Shown here: positions 22,185 to 32,221 of the stretch, piece after piece
Position numbering within the stretch: the stretch's first letter is position 1
Layout of the letters: the number at the start of each line of letters is the position of its first letter
NCBI GenBank assembly: GCA_031771865.1
Contig: JASISA010000036.1
Coordinates: 186,001 to 250,000 of the forward strand
DNA from: Nothophaeocryptopus gaeumannii
Taxonomy: Eukaryota; Ascomycota; Dothideomycetes; Mycosphaerellales; Mycosphaerellaceae
Direction of reading: 5' to 3'
Length of the DNA: 64,000 nt
Notes under the pieces: model-generated
What the model saw: the letters and a program-made list of their open reading frames with translations, nothing else
Database searches by the model: none
What the model was told of the DNA's origin: nothing
Translations under genes and position numbers: made by a program

Positions 22185-25100
22185 CTAAGCCTTCTTCCTT
22201 CTCTTCCCACCTCCCGCACCACCACCACCACCACCCTCACCACCAGTATCCCAATTCTTCCGCTTCTTCCCCTCTCGCTGCCAGAAAGCATCACGCTCCC
22301 TCTTCTCCCTCTCGCGTCGCTTCTCTTCATTCTCAGCAACCTTCGCCCGGTAGCCCTGCTTCCTTTCCTCCTGCTTGGCTCGCCTCTTCTCCACCTTCTC
22401 ATTCCTAAGAGACATGACCTGTTGCACAAGACGGCGTGCAACCTTGTCCTCGCCACCAACTACCACAGCGCGCTTTTGAGTGTATGTCTCCTTCTTTTGC
22501 GGCTTCATTTGGGTGATCTGGGACTTGTAAGGTAGGTCGGCTTGCAGCTTGCGAGGTACCCGCAAGGGGTTGAAGTGCCGTTCCTGGCGTTCGACCGGAC
22601 GGTACGCGCTCTTCTTATCCTGAGGCGTTGGTATGCTCTGTGCGGCGCGCACTTGACCTGTGAGGCGCATGCCTTCCCAAGCATCGGATCCTTCCAGCAG
22701 GTTTGTTACGGGGTTATAGAAGCGATGAGGTCGGACGGGAAACCACGCTCGCAAGAATATAATGTCGCTCATCAGCACCTTGTCTTCAAAAGTCGCACGA
22801 AAGCATCCCTCAGGCTTTGAGAGTGCCTTCTTGATCTGACCGCGGACACCAGAAACCGTCTTGATGCCGGCGCCTTCGAATTTAGCGATCTCTAGGGCAG
22901 TCGAGAACATGTCCTTGACAAACACAGTGTTCTTGAAGATCTTGTACGGGTGACCAGTAAGCTTTAGCTTCTTGACAATCTCCGTGCTCTCGTCCACATT
23001 GAGCACAACTCCAGATGCTGCAATTCGGAAGCCAGGATTCTTGTTCGAAAAGCTCTGAACGCAGCAGAAGCCAGTGTTCGGTGCTGCAAGAGGGCCATAG
23101 AAGGTTCCAAAGCAGTGCATGTGCTCTGGTGTGTACTTGAGCATCCTGTTCCGTGTCCGCGAGTCTGAGATGCTGTAAAGAGGAGTTGATTGAAATCTTC
23201 GCCACCCGAGCGAGAAGATTAGAGGATCATTCGTCTTGAGGATCTTTTTATGCCACCTGTGGCGCTTTATGCGGACTTGAACGAAGCCCATGCGCTCTTC
23301 TGTAGGTTGCAGACCGCCAATCAAGAGAGGGTGTCGAGCATCAAAATTCTCGGTAAATTCGCACGGGACGCCAGTGAGGATAAGGCGCGCATATGTACCA
23401 GCGCGGTATCCTTCTGCACGTACTCTCGTCGCTTCATCAAGGTCCTCGAACTCCTTGCGATTGATCTCCTGCTGCTTTTGGAGCAGGGCTTTCTGCGCAT
23501 CATACCATTCGTCCTCACCGTAGTCTTTCTCTTCAGCTTGCCCGTTCGCTTCTCGATTCGTGTTTTTCGGATTCAGGAAACCTTCGCGATCTTCCTCTTC
23601 GAAGCGCATCTTGAGCTCCTCCTTCTTGCGAGCATTCCGTGCGCGCTCATTCTCAAGGGTCTCGGCCTCGTCCTTTTCTCCACTGTGCTTCTCGCTAGAT
23701 TCTAAATCTTCGAACTCGCCGTCGCCTTCATCGTTCTCATCAAGACCCTCAAAGGCGTCATCGTCGTTGCCTTCTCCCACGTCTTCGCCATTCGCTCCAG
23801 TAAGACGAGCGGAAGCAAAGCGCTCCCGCAATGCCTCCATATTGTCTTCATCAGTCCATTTCTCCTCCAGCTCTTCGTAGTCGTACTTCAGAATCATCCG
23901 ATCTTCAGACTCTTGGTCGGCATCTGGCTTCTTCTTTTGAAAGAACTCCTCGTCCTGCTCACCATCTGCGTCTTCCGCGTCCTCATCACTCTCGCCCCTC
24001 CACTTCTTCACTATTTCAGCTGTCGAGAGCATATCGTCGTACATCATTCTGGCCAGCTCCGCCACTCTATACGGTTCTTTTCGGCCTTGCAGTGCCTTCG
24101 CGCGTTCTGCCATATTGCTCTTCCACTCAATCTCGCCGCCGTCATCTTCATCGTCTTCGATGTCGTCGGCATCCGAATCGTCTTCGAGCTCTTGATCGGA
24201 TGCAGACGAGAGAGATCCAAGGTCGCTGTCGGAGTCTGCATACGCGATGTCTCCGTCGACCTCCTTGTCCTTGTCCTTCTTGGACCGACTGAGCTTCTCT
24301 GGTACCTGCTGAAGGGCCTCGAGATCCGCATCGTCGTCTGTGTCTCCACTGGCAAATCCTTCGTCTTCGACCTCTTCATCGTCGTCGCCGTCTCGATCCA
24401 CCGCACGAGGACGCCTTGCGCTCGATCGGCCGGTATCTTTGACATCGTCATCGTCCAGATTTTTGAGCCGCTCACCCCGATCAAAGAGCGCGATACCCTG
24501 ATCATCCTCTCCAAGAAGCCTTCGCTCGCCCTGGAGACCAACGACCATCTGCTCGCCCAATCCTCGTTCTACTTCGTCGTCCTCGGCATCAAAAGTATTG
24601 CTCTTTATGTCAATGTACACAGCATCTTTGTCAACCAGTACACCACCCACATCGCTCATTGGCGCGTATATAAGCTTCTGCTTTGCGTCTAGTCTCTTGC
24701 GCTTCTTCGTGCCCGCCGCCTTCTCTTGCGCCTGCTGAAAGAAAGGAGTTGGGCAGGGATCTGGCAGCGACTCTACTCGGTCAACCCTAAGGTCTCCAAT
24801 ACCCGGAACGTGGACTCGGGCGTCGTGCGATGGAAAGTTTGTGCCTCGTAGGTAGCCGTACAGTGCGATGGTCCGATCGCACTTCTCGTTCTCTTCAATC
24901 GCGGTCGGAGGCGTGATATCGAGCATGCGGTCTGCCAGGGCGTAGGGGTGCGAGTTGCGCCAAACTAATGGCCTTGGGTTCTTCATAACGCTCAAGAAGC
25001 GTGACAAGTTCAAGACTTCGCGATCGGGGTATCTGCCATTGATCACACCAGACAAGTAGAAGAGCTTGGCTCCCTGATACAGCTCGGACCAGAAACGGTG

Positions 25101-25670
25101 CTTCAGCCTCTTCTTCTGCGCTTTCAGAGTGTCCTGTTTCCGGAAGAGATCCAGATGTGTCAGGATACCAAATACGTTTCCAGGCATACCAGTGCTGCTC
25201 AGAACTGACAAGAACTCCATCGTCTCCATCTCGAAGCCATAGTTTCCATCGATCATGAGCAGGACGATGTCCACGACTTTGGCCAAGTCGATCGCCGACG
25301 CCAGACTATCGCTCGGCCCTTCGACAAATGTAAGTCTTCGCCTCTTGCCCGTTACTATCGTAATCGGCCCTGTAGGACTCGACACTGCCTGCTTGGTATA
25401 CCGCCGCACCAAACTTTTGATCAATGTCGTCTTGCCCACTCCTGGCGGTCCAACGACTCCCACGACCAGCGGAGGCGCCTCATCTGGCAGTCTGTCCACC
25501 AAAGGAACATGCAATCTCTTCTCCTTGACATCGTGGCTTCGCGCGGCTTGCTTCTGGAGTCGTCCCGGTGCGGCGAAGGCGAAGGCTTTGGGGTTCGGTT
25601 GGCTGGAGTCGTGCTTCTTCTTCTCCTTCGTCACTCGGTGCGCGCGATGCACCTGCTCTTCCCCTGCCAT
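22185..25670 (-). CDS. bms1: Bms1 ribosome-biogenesis GTPase
   Basis: Bms1 is the essential nucleolar GTPase of the SSU processome that with Rcl1 promotes 40S maturation. Intronless from the ATG at 25670 (MAGEEQVHRAHRVTKEKKKH), 1161 residues. The G domain has the P-loop GVVGPPGVGKTTLIKSL (about 69-85), the switch region FVEGPSDSLASAIDLAKV and the DIVLLMIDGNYGFEMETMEF and GILTHLDLF motifs. A long acidic region (about 430-640) follows. The C-terminal AARP2CN/DUF663 part contains RLILTGVPCEFTENFDARHP and GTFYGPLAAPNTGFC. The tail is Lys/Arg and Gly rich. Starting at the upstream TTG (25679) is not needed. Confidence 0.97.
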   Translation of the reverse strand: MAGEEQVHRAHRVTKEKKKHDSSQPNPKAFAFAAPGRLQKQAARSHDVKEKRLHVPLVDRLPDEAPPLVVGVVGPPGVGKTTLIKSLVRRYTKQAVSSPTGPITIVTGKRRRLTFVEGPSDSLASAIDLAKVVDIVLLMIDGNYGFEMETMEFLSVLSSTGMPGNVFGILTHLDLFRKQDTLKAQKKRLKHRFWSELYQGAKLFYLSGVINGRYPDREVLNLSRFLSVMKNPRPLVWRNSHPYALADRMLDITPPTAIEENEKCDRTIALYGYLRGTNFPSHDARVHVPGIGDLRVDRVESLPDPCPTPFFQQAQEKAAGTKKRKRLDAKQKLIYAPMSDVGGVLVDKDAVYIDIKSNTFDAEDDEVERGLGEQMVVGLQGERRLLGEDDQGIALFDRGERLKNLDDDDVKDTGRSSARRPRAVDRDGDDDEEVEDEGFASGDTDDDADLEALQQVPEKLSRSKKDKDKEVDGDIAYADSDSDLGSLSSASDQELEDDSDADDIEDDEDDGGEIEWKSNMAERAKALQGRKEPYRVAELARMMYDDMLSTAEIVKKWRGESDEDAEDADGEQDEEFFQKKKPDADQESEDRMILKYDYEELEEKWTDEDNMEALRERFASARLTGANGEDVGEGNDDDAFEGLDENDEGDGEFEDLESSEKHSGEKDEAETLENERARNARKKEELKMRFEEEDREGFLNPKNTNREANGQAEEKDYGEDEWYDAQKALLQKQQEINRKEFEDLDEATRVRAEGYRAGTYARLILTGVPCEFTENFDARHPLLIGGLQPTEERMGFVQVRIKRHRWHKKILKTNDPLIFSLGWRRFQSTPLYSISDSRTRNRMLKYTPEHMHCFGTFYGPLAAPNTGFCCVQSFSNKNPGFRIAASGVVLNVDESTEIVKKLKLTGHPYKIFKNTVFVKDMFSTALEIAKFEGAGIKTVSGVRGQIKKALSKPEGCFRATFEDKVLMSDIIFLRAWFPVRPHRFYNPVTNLLEGSDAWEGMRLTGQVRAAQSIPTPQDKKSAYRPVERQERHFNPLRVPRKLQADLPYKSQITQMKPQKKETYTQKRAVVVGGEDKVARRLVQQVMSLRNEKVEKRRAKQEERKQGYRAKVAENEEKRREREKRERDAFWQREGKKRKNWDTGGEGGGGGGAGGGKRRKKA

Positions 25671-26015
25671 CTTCGACAAAGTCCTCTATTCGTACATCGA
25701 TCTAAAAGCTGGAGGTCAAGATGGCGAAGACGACCAAAGCGCCAAGATTTTGGGACGCGGAAAAAGCTGGACGCACGGGCCAGAAGTTTCCCGGGCCGAG
25801 ACGCGACAGGGATTGTATCTTATCATCGGCTAAAGACGGCATGAAACGTCGCGTGCTCTTCGACTGAGCAGGGAGGTACGTCATCCTTCAAGGCAGCTTC
25901 ATATTGACCAACTTCTCACAGCTAAACCTGAGCTCCTTCTCCATTCACACTTTCAAACGATACGAACAAGCAGTCTTAGACCCTTCGCAGATTCTCAACC
26001 TCTAGAACGTTCAAA
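25671..26015. other. Divergent promoter region
   Basis: About 345 bases between bms1 (minus) and the I9-inhibitor gene (plus). No specific site is called. Confidence 0.45.
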
Positions 26016-26399
26016 ATGCCTTACTCCATTAACGTAATATCGAGCTTTGACAAGCTATCAAAACAAGGCTGATCAAGCACCTAGGTCTCTCTCAAGGACA
26101 AGAACGGCGATCAGGCCAAATATGATGAGTACGTTCAAGCCCGCATGGTCAATGAAGATAGAGCTGACGAAGAAAACCAGTGCAAAGAAGAAGGTCACCG
26201 ACCAAGGCGGCAAGATCACCAACGAGTTCAAGTTGATCAAGGGCTTCACGTACGGATCAACCTCAGCACGACTGTCCAACGGAAAATCCTTCTGACACGA
26301 TTGATCTTTAGCGCCGAGTTCCCAGACGACAAAGTCCTGGCCCTGTCCTCGGACGACTACATCAACGTCGAAGCCGATGGCAAGGTCTCCACACAATGA
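26016..26399 (+). CDS. Peptidase-inhibitor-I9-type small protein (Pbi2-like)
   Basis: A 72-residue protein spread over four exons: 26016-26033, 26085-26128, 26181-26249 and 26312-26399. All phases agree and each intron is 51-62 bases with GTAATA, GTACGT and GTACGG donors. The product begins MPYSINVSLKDKNGDQAKYD and carries the I9/propeptide signature GGKITNEFKLIKGFTAEFPD and ends in INVEADGKVSTQ. Size and motif order match yeast Pbi2, the cytosolic inhibitor of vacuolar proteinase B that also works with thioredoxin in vacuole fusion, and stand-alone subtilisin-propeptide-like inhibitors. The gene is easily missed because no exon is longer than 88 bases. Confidence 0.85.
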
Positions 26400-26521
26400 G
26401 AGATTTGATGAGATGAGCACTTGATGAGAACATGAAGTTGCACGAGCTACCCATTTAGACGGTTAAATGATCATAGTATTCCTGAGGATGTTCAATACCT
26501 CAAGTTTGAAGCAAAAGAATT

Positions 26522-26729
26522 GGCACTACTCTGACTCGAACAGAGATCTCTCACTCGTACGTTACAGCTACCCTGGTCAAGACGCATTCGTATTGCCCAC
26601 GGCCGCCTGAGTGCTCCCTGGGCATGAGGACGGGGCGTGCGTCTGCCTGAGCTTAGTAGCCGCTGGCCCGCCAGACAGCCACCTCCCCTCACTTGCAGCA
26701 AATGTGCTAACCGCTTGCACCACAGCGCC
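26522..26729 (-). other. tRNA-like unit 1 with long insert
   Basis: Read on the minus strand, the unit starts GGCGCTGTGGTGCAAGCGG (acceptor 5' strand and a good A-box) and ends with a T-arm-like hairpin (stem CTCTG/CAGAG, loop TTCGAGT, a good B-box) and the acceptor 3' strand TAGTGCC. The 5' and 3' ends pair. A TTTT terminator lies about 10 bases downstream. Between D-arm and T-arm there are about 130 extra bases, and I could not build a standard seven-base anticodon loop with U33. It is therefore probably a degenerate or unusual pol III unit rather than an ordinary tRNA. Confidence 0.5.
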
Positions 26730-26892
26730 TTGCTTATACTAACTTAAGTTGCTGCGCTTATATCAACTCTCATTCGCAGACATGATATCCAGGCGCCCAC
26801 GGAAAGAGCTTGAACGAAAGCAAAAGGAAAAGCGCTACTAAGAGACATAGGCCCCCAAAGGAGGGAAGGGCCCCAGCAGAAGCAAACCGATT

Positions 26893-27077
26893 GGCGCCAC
26901 TCTGAATTGAACAGGGATCTCTCACTCGTATCTCAAGGTATAGCCGGGCAGGCTAGCTTAAGAATGATACAATGCTTGAATTCACGAGGAGTCAACCCTC
27001 CGGATTCCTCCTTGGCCAATCGAAGATATCATATCCCTCATCTGCAGCAAATGTGCTAGCCATTGCACCACGGCGCC
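26893..27077 (-). other. tRNA-like unit 2 with long insert
   Basis: Same architecture as unit 1 with the same conserved ends. Minus strand starts GGCGCCGTGGTGCAATGGC and ends TTCAATTCAGAGTGGCGCC. The acceptor stem is a nearly perfect seven pairs. The insert differs in sequence and length from unit 1, and the downstream T run is only three bases. Conserved ends with diverged middles suggest either a family of inserted tRNA copies or selection on the ends. Confidence 0.5.
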
Positions 27078-27262
27078 ATTAGGTGGAAAGGCGAGGGATG
27101 ACTTACTATATCAAGTCTCAGGCTCATGCCTCCAAATGAAGAGGCTTCGTCGTCTGGGCGGCTCAGCTACTAAGAGACGAGACTAACGCAAAGAGTGATT
27201 GTCTTGAGTGACATGAACGCGCTTATCAACGCGGGGAGCGATGTTGCTGAGCAAAAGGTTGT

Positions 27263-27416
27263 GGCACTGCTCTGATTCGGACAGAGATCTCTCACTCGCT
27301 CCTCAAGCCGGCTGGGTCGAGGTCGGTACAACTGGGAACAATCATATCCTCACGTAGGCAAGCAAGCTGTTCCCCTAATTTGCAGTGGGTGTGCTATCCA
27401 ATTGCACCACGGCGCC
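27263..27416 (-). other. tRNA-like unit 3 with long insert
   Basis: Third and shortest copy (154 bases), same strand. It starts GGCGCCGTGGTGCAATTGG and ends CTCTGTCCGAATCAGAG then CAGTGCC, with a TTTT run shortly after. The block GTGAGAGATCTCTG before the T-arm is shared by units 1 and 3; unit 2 has one change in it. The middle is different again. Confidence 0.5.
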
Positions 27417-29660
27417 TTGTCAAGAGGTCAATTCTGATGGGTATTTGAGCTCTCAGCTGCTTTGCCGGCCTGTGATGAGGTGAGTGGTCGATGAAGATGT
27501 GCCTGAAATCCATGACAGTCTGATGTGAAGCGTCTCGATGCTCGCTTTTGCGTGGAAAATAGAATATTATACCGGCCTTGAAGGTAGAACTTCTGGGGGC
27601 CCAGGTCTTATTTGTGAGCACATGTCTTTACATAAAGATGTATGATGCTGTGCTTCTTTGCCTATTATGATGACACCAAGCCAGAAGGCGCCTATGAAAT
27701 TCCAAGTACGTCTGATGATAATAGTCTACCTTATCTTTGCCATCATGCATCTCCATGCGCTCTGTATAGAAGCGATCATGACTGCAGCGTCAGCCACCAT
27801 CATGAGGTTCATGGGCTGCAGCTTCAGCTATAGCCACTGCCAAGCATTAGCCTTACAAGCATTAGCCTTACAAGCATTAGCCTTACAAGCCCTGCGCAAC
27901 AGAGATAGTAGACCAGGACGACATCAATGTCGAAGGAAACCATCGAGCGTGCAGGCAATGCACTGCTGGCCCAGTTTGAAAAGTTTTTGTAATCGTCTTC
28001 TGATACGACTCTTCCTACCTTGGTCAGTTCCGTTGGCCAGGCTAATTCGCATGTTCGAAAGGTGTGAAGCTCACCAGCATAGATATCTCACTGGTGTGGT
28101 GGCACAACGGCTCTCCTCACCATGAAAACGCAAAGCTACATGTCGGTCGTTGGTGGGGGGTTGGGTGATCTTCTAGTTGTCTTGGAGCTCAAAACGGCAG
28201 CAAGTATGTCGCGCGTCCACATGTTCGGTAGCTGGGAACCGCATCCTACCTCATCACGAATCTCACTGAACGCGCGTTCTCGCCCGAAGTACCAGTAGCG
28301 CTTCGAAACGGTATCCAGGATGAACTTCAATCAATCAAATAGCACGTTGAAGGCGAGTGTCCGGTTCGTTAGCCCAGTGGTCAGGAGCCGATCGCTACGG
28401 AGGATGCCTTCGCCGACAGAATGCACCCTCCGTGACCTTCCCGAACGGCAAGCCAATCGAGGAATCATGTTCCAGCGGTCATATCACGACAAGCCTCGTG
28501 AAACATCCTCCGATGAGCAACTCAGGCTGGTGATCGAGTCCCAGATCCGGACATATCTGAAATCGGACTATGACGATCTGGAAGACCTGGAAGATTCCGA
28601 TGCAGAGTAGGACTTGATATGCGTTTTCGTGAGATCTGGTAGGTCACCGTCCCGTGGTATCTTGCTGGCACCGGTCTGATTAGAACAGATGAGCATTGGA
28701 GCTCTGTCGTAATCTGGTGTTGTTGGTTCGGTAGAAGGATGGTGTGATGGCACCTCAAGGCGTCAAGAGACTTTGACAGGAAGAAGTTCTTCTCAGCCAC
28801 CGCCATTTCTGGAAAAGATTGAGTCAGCAGCAGAGCCTGTTGTCTAATACCGCTAGTCTTCCAAGACGTTTTGCGTGCTGCCGCTGCGTGTCAAAGTCTC
28901 TTGACAACGGCTTGGCCGTTTCAGTCGCCTTGAGAACAGGTCCCTGGTGTGTCAGAGTGAACGGAATGTCATCCTGTCTACCGTGACAGCCATCGCCAGA
29001 TGGCCACGAGAGTAGCTTTGGCATTCGACATCGCGTATAGAGTTGGGCTCGAAGGATGCGCAGTGATGTCGGCAGGAAGAGGTGTGTCTGGGGTGGCAGG
29101 TGCCAAGTCAACATCCATGAGCGACTGCTTACTGAGTTTCGGGGAAAGCCTGTCTGTCTTCGACTTTCGACGAGCAATAGGATGCCGAATTGCGCACTCC
29201 TAAGGTTCTGCGATGCAAATCCAACGAAGAGCGCGCTTCAAAATAGCGCAATCTCCTTATAGACATCTCTTACCTCTTCTTTAGGCTCTTTTACTGTAGG
29301 CAAAGGCGTGCCTAAGGTGCAATAGGTAGGGCGCTTTTACTGTCGCGTTCTCGTTATCCTCGCAGTCCAAGCATTGCTAATGAAAGATCGCTAATTTCCA
29401 TCAAACTTGATTAGAAAAGAAACACTGTCAAAAGTACTGGACTGACAGGCTTTTTCCGAAACTCAGTAATGCTCAGGCGGCGACGTAGTGTCTTGGTGTC
29501 GATTTCGAAACGCGATCTGCACTGCAGGCTAGACTTCGTGCTCTTCACGACTCAACTTCCTTGACATCCACACGCTATGATACCCCAAAAGACGCTTGCG
29601 CTGTGCTCATCGAGTTTCGATAGGCGCGACAGCCTATAGCACAGCCATGATATCGCCGTC
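27417..29660. other. Gene-poor stretch
   Basis: About 2.2 kb with no confident gene. It holds a 15-bp minisatellite (27841-27885). A 96-codon plus frame (28320-28610) ends in an acidic helix-like tail (DYDDLEDLEDSDAE), but an overlapping frame looks equally protein-like, so it may be a gene fragment. The rest shows nothing I can name. Confidence 0.45.
27841..27885. repeat. 15-bp minisatellite, three perfect units
   Basis: The unit CAAGCATTAGCCTTA occurs three times head to tail without a mismatch, followed by a partial unit (CAAGC). The length is a multiple of three, so an overlapping frame reads a repeated ALALQ peptide, which I take as accidental. Confidence 0.95.
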
Positions 29661-29856
29661 ATGCATCTATGGCGCATCACTCCGGATGCCGAACGGTCTC
29701 TCAGGCTGCAAGATGTGAGGCACCCAAGTCGATTAGATGTCATTCGTTTCAGGTTATCCTACCGGTATCTTGCTGCGTAAGTACTAAGCACTCCCACTTT
29801 GTAGTCGGGTCATTCTTGGGACAGGTACGAGAGGTAGACGAAAGAGGCTTTCCAAG

Positions 29857-31008
29857 ATGCGGTTGCTGGACAACGCTGCGATTAAGATTGAGCTCTTTCC
29901 CAAGAAGAAGGACAAGAAAATCAAGAAGCAGAAGATTGTCGAGAAGGTAGAACACGACCAGAGACTACGCCCTATTGGAAGACCGAGTGTGGATGTCGAG
30001 AGACCCAGCACGAGGGGAACCAATGAAGCACGATCTTCTCGCCAGACGCAGCAGAGTCTTGAAAGACGGAATCCTGATGAAAGACGAAGCGACGATGATG
30101 GGTCAGCAATGGCTCACTCGACCTATGATGCGATGCAACAAGTCGGAGTCTCTCCAGACAATGCAGTCGAGACGGGAAAGAAACGGACCAACATACCACT
30201 AGGAGCACCGAACAGCACCGATCACGCATTGCATGGTAAGAAGAGCAACGGCGATCTGAACCTCGCAGCGAAGAACTTGGCATCAAGTCTATCGAAGCAA
30301 AGATCAATTGAGAACGCGTCAAAGCATGCGAGAGCGACACAGAATGGTGGAAGTGCCATGCTCCCTGGCGATCTGCGCAGCAAAAGGTCTATGCCCTCGC
30401 TGTCAACCTCCCGTTCATGTCCCTCAACCTCTGATAGTCGACCATCAACATCAGACTCCGCACAAAGGTCAAGTACCGCTGGTGAACATCGCATTACTGA
30501 GGGCTCCAGATCCGCGCAGCACACGATTGATCAAAGCTCTTTCAAGCCACTGCCCGAAATGCCGCAGCATGAGCCCTTGGACGCGCCCAAGATGGTATCT
30601 TCAGCTGTGCAGACCAACAGCGCGACAGCAAGTCATAAGAAAGCAAACATTCCCACACTGGACACGAGAAACCAAGATAAGAACGCGTTCCGATATTCCA
30701 CCATGGGCCCTTCGATCGGACAACGAGCTCAAGCAAGAGGAGCACTTCATCGACAGAAGACGGGAGAGGCCCAACCAGACCTTAACAACTACGCTCCCAC
30801 GAGCGGGAAGCACCCTTTACAACAACAAGGACGTCCCTCTCTTGACGATCCTTCCTTCGGGACCTCACCTCCGGTTAAGAACACAATTACACCAAGAACA
30901 CAGGAGTTCCTCCTGAACGCCGGATACAATGTTGGAGCCGCAGGCCCACGAACGAGCTTCATTGGTCGAGTAGATACACCGATACCGCGTGATGCAGGAC
31001 AGGCTTAA
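29857..31008 (+). CDS. Disordered basic hypothetical protein
   Basis: 383 residues from this ATG. The N-terminus is Lys-rich (ELFPKKKDKKIKKQKIVEKV); the remainder is Ser/Thr/Pro/Gln-rich and without predicted folded blocks, ending TPIPRDAGQA. An upstream exon is likely: 29661-29776 is open, begins MHLWRITPDAERSLRLQDVR and ends RFRLSYRYLAA at a GTAAGT donor. Splicing to 29832 gives the in-frame join AGRRKRLSKMRLLDN. With it the protein would be about 430 residues. No family is recognised; a nuclear or cytoskeletal linker role would be guesswork. Confidence 0.6.
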   Translation: MRLLDNAAIKIELFPKKKDKKIKKQKIVEKVEHDQRLRPIGRPSVDVERPSTRGTNEARSSRQTQQSLERRNPDERRSDDDGSAMAHSTYDAMQQVGVSPDNAVETGKKRTNIPLGAPNSTDHALHGKKSNGDLNLAAKNLASSLSKQRSIENASKHARATQNGGSAMLPGDLRSKRSMPSLSTSRSCPSTSDSRPSTSDSAQRSSTAGEHRITEGSRSAQHTIDQSSFKPLPEMPQHEPLDAPKMVSSAVQTNSATASHKKANIPTLDTRNQDKNAFRYSTMGPSIGQRAQARGALHRQKTGEAQPDLNNYAPTSGKHPLQQQGRPSLDDPSFGTSPPVKNTITPRTQEFLLNAGYNVGAAGPRTSFIGRVDTPIPRDAGQA

Positions 31009-31320
31009 TCTCATGATACGAGTCATCTTTATCGACAAGGCGCAGTTAAGGAATAGGGTGGCAGGATGGAATGTGGCCGTCTGATGGCTGAGCGTGCCTA
31101 GCGGGGACTTTTCTAATTTACATGTACGACTAGGAACGATTGAAGATTCTCAGATGGGTTTTTTTGGAAAGGAAGGACAGGATCACAGGCAATCATACAC
31201 ACAGGTTCCTGTTCTGTGGTAGTGCAGTATCATACAACGCTGCGCTCGCTCCATCTTAGCTTGGAGGCCATACTGTGATCCCTCAAAGCACCTCGCTATA
31301 CATCATCATCCATCGACCAT
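31009..31320. other. Intergenic, no gene seen
   Basis: About 310 bases between two convergent genes, probably their 3' UTRs. Confidence 0.4.
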
Positions 31321-31700
31321 CTAAGGCTTCTGCGTGGCATCATTCCTATCCCTCTTCACTGTCTCCTCCGCCTTGCGATCGGCCTCCTTGCCAACCTCCT
31401 GCGCCTTACCCTTCAACTCCCCAACCTTGTTCTCTGCATCCTTCTTGGCGTAGCCAGCGCTTTGGCGGGCGTTAGCGGCGGCTTCCTCTACCTCAAGATC
31501 AACACTATCCACACACTGAACCACCCTTTTGAGTTTTGATGGCTTCACGAACCGCCCTGCTCAATCCCCTTCACAAGCGTATCGGAGACTTTGGCATCGG
31601 CCGTCTTTGCTGCATCCTTGGTGGCTTCGACAGGACCTTTGGAAAGGCGGACGGAGGTGCTAAAGAGGCGGGCGTTGCGAGTAGCAATTTGGCGGAACAT
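31321..31700 (-). CDS. Small LEA-like mitochondrial protein
   Basis: 104 residues from two exons, 31553-31700 and 31321-31487, with a 65-base intron (GTTCGT donor, GGTAG acceptor). The start MFRQIATRNARLFSTSVRLS is a textbook mitochondrial presequence with a likely cleavage near Phe-Ser-Thr-Ser. The mature part is made of charged amphipathic helical repeats with Ala/Lys/Glu heptads (KGPVEATKDAAKTADAKVSD, AGYAKKDAENKVGELKGKAQ). This composition matches group-3 LEA-like proteins, which protect mitochondria during desiccation or stress. The function is inferred from composition only. Confidence 0.75.
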
Positions 31701-32221
31701 CTTGATTGTGTTGTTGATGGATGTTGTATTTGGTGAGGTTGGATCGGAATATGGTGCGGAAGACGATCTGGTAGCTTTTGTTGATTTAGAGATTTGGCAT
31801 TTGGTTTTGGCGAGGAAAGTGATAACGCCGAAGTTCTGCTGTGCATCAGCAAATAAAAGTTGTTACTAGAAGGGCAGTTGCGAACGCGTGAGGTCAAAGT
31901 TCGTCATTCTGATGCGCGAACAATCGATTGCCCGTCAGTTCGACGTACAGACCCACTGTGGAGGCATCGCGCAATGTGGAAACCCCATGGAGAAGACATT
32001 CAAGTCTCATTCTCGTAATGTGCAAGCCACAAACATGGCAGTAGTATTGTATACAATTCAGGCGCGCTCGATTAGAGTCATGCGCTTTTGTTCGACATCG
32101 CTTTCCCTCCCAGCGCCCAACATGCAAATAACGAGAACTGGCGTATCGCCGTCGTAATATCCGTACGTAACATCCACAAATGCTCCGTCGTCAAGAGGCG
32201 TCAAATCGAAAGATCTAATAT
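31701..32221. other. Intergenic, no gene seen
   Basis: About 520 bases between two minus-strand genes. Short overlapping ORFs only; nothing recognised. Confidence 0.45.

Noticed and set aside
28320..28610. 96-codon plus ORF with acidic tail
   Set aside because: An overlapping frame reads equally like protein, so I cannot tell which is coding. Kept only as a note in the gene-poor region.
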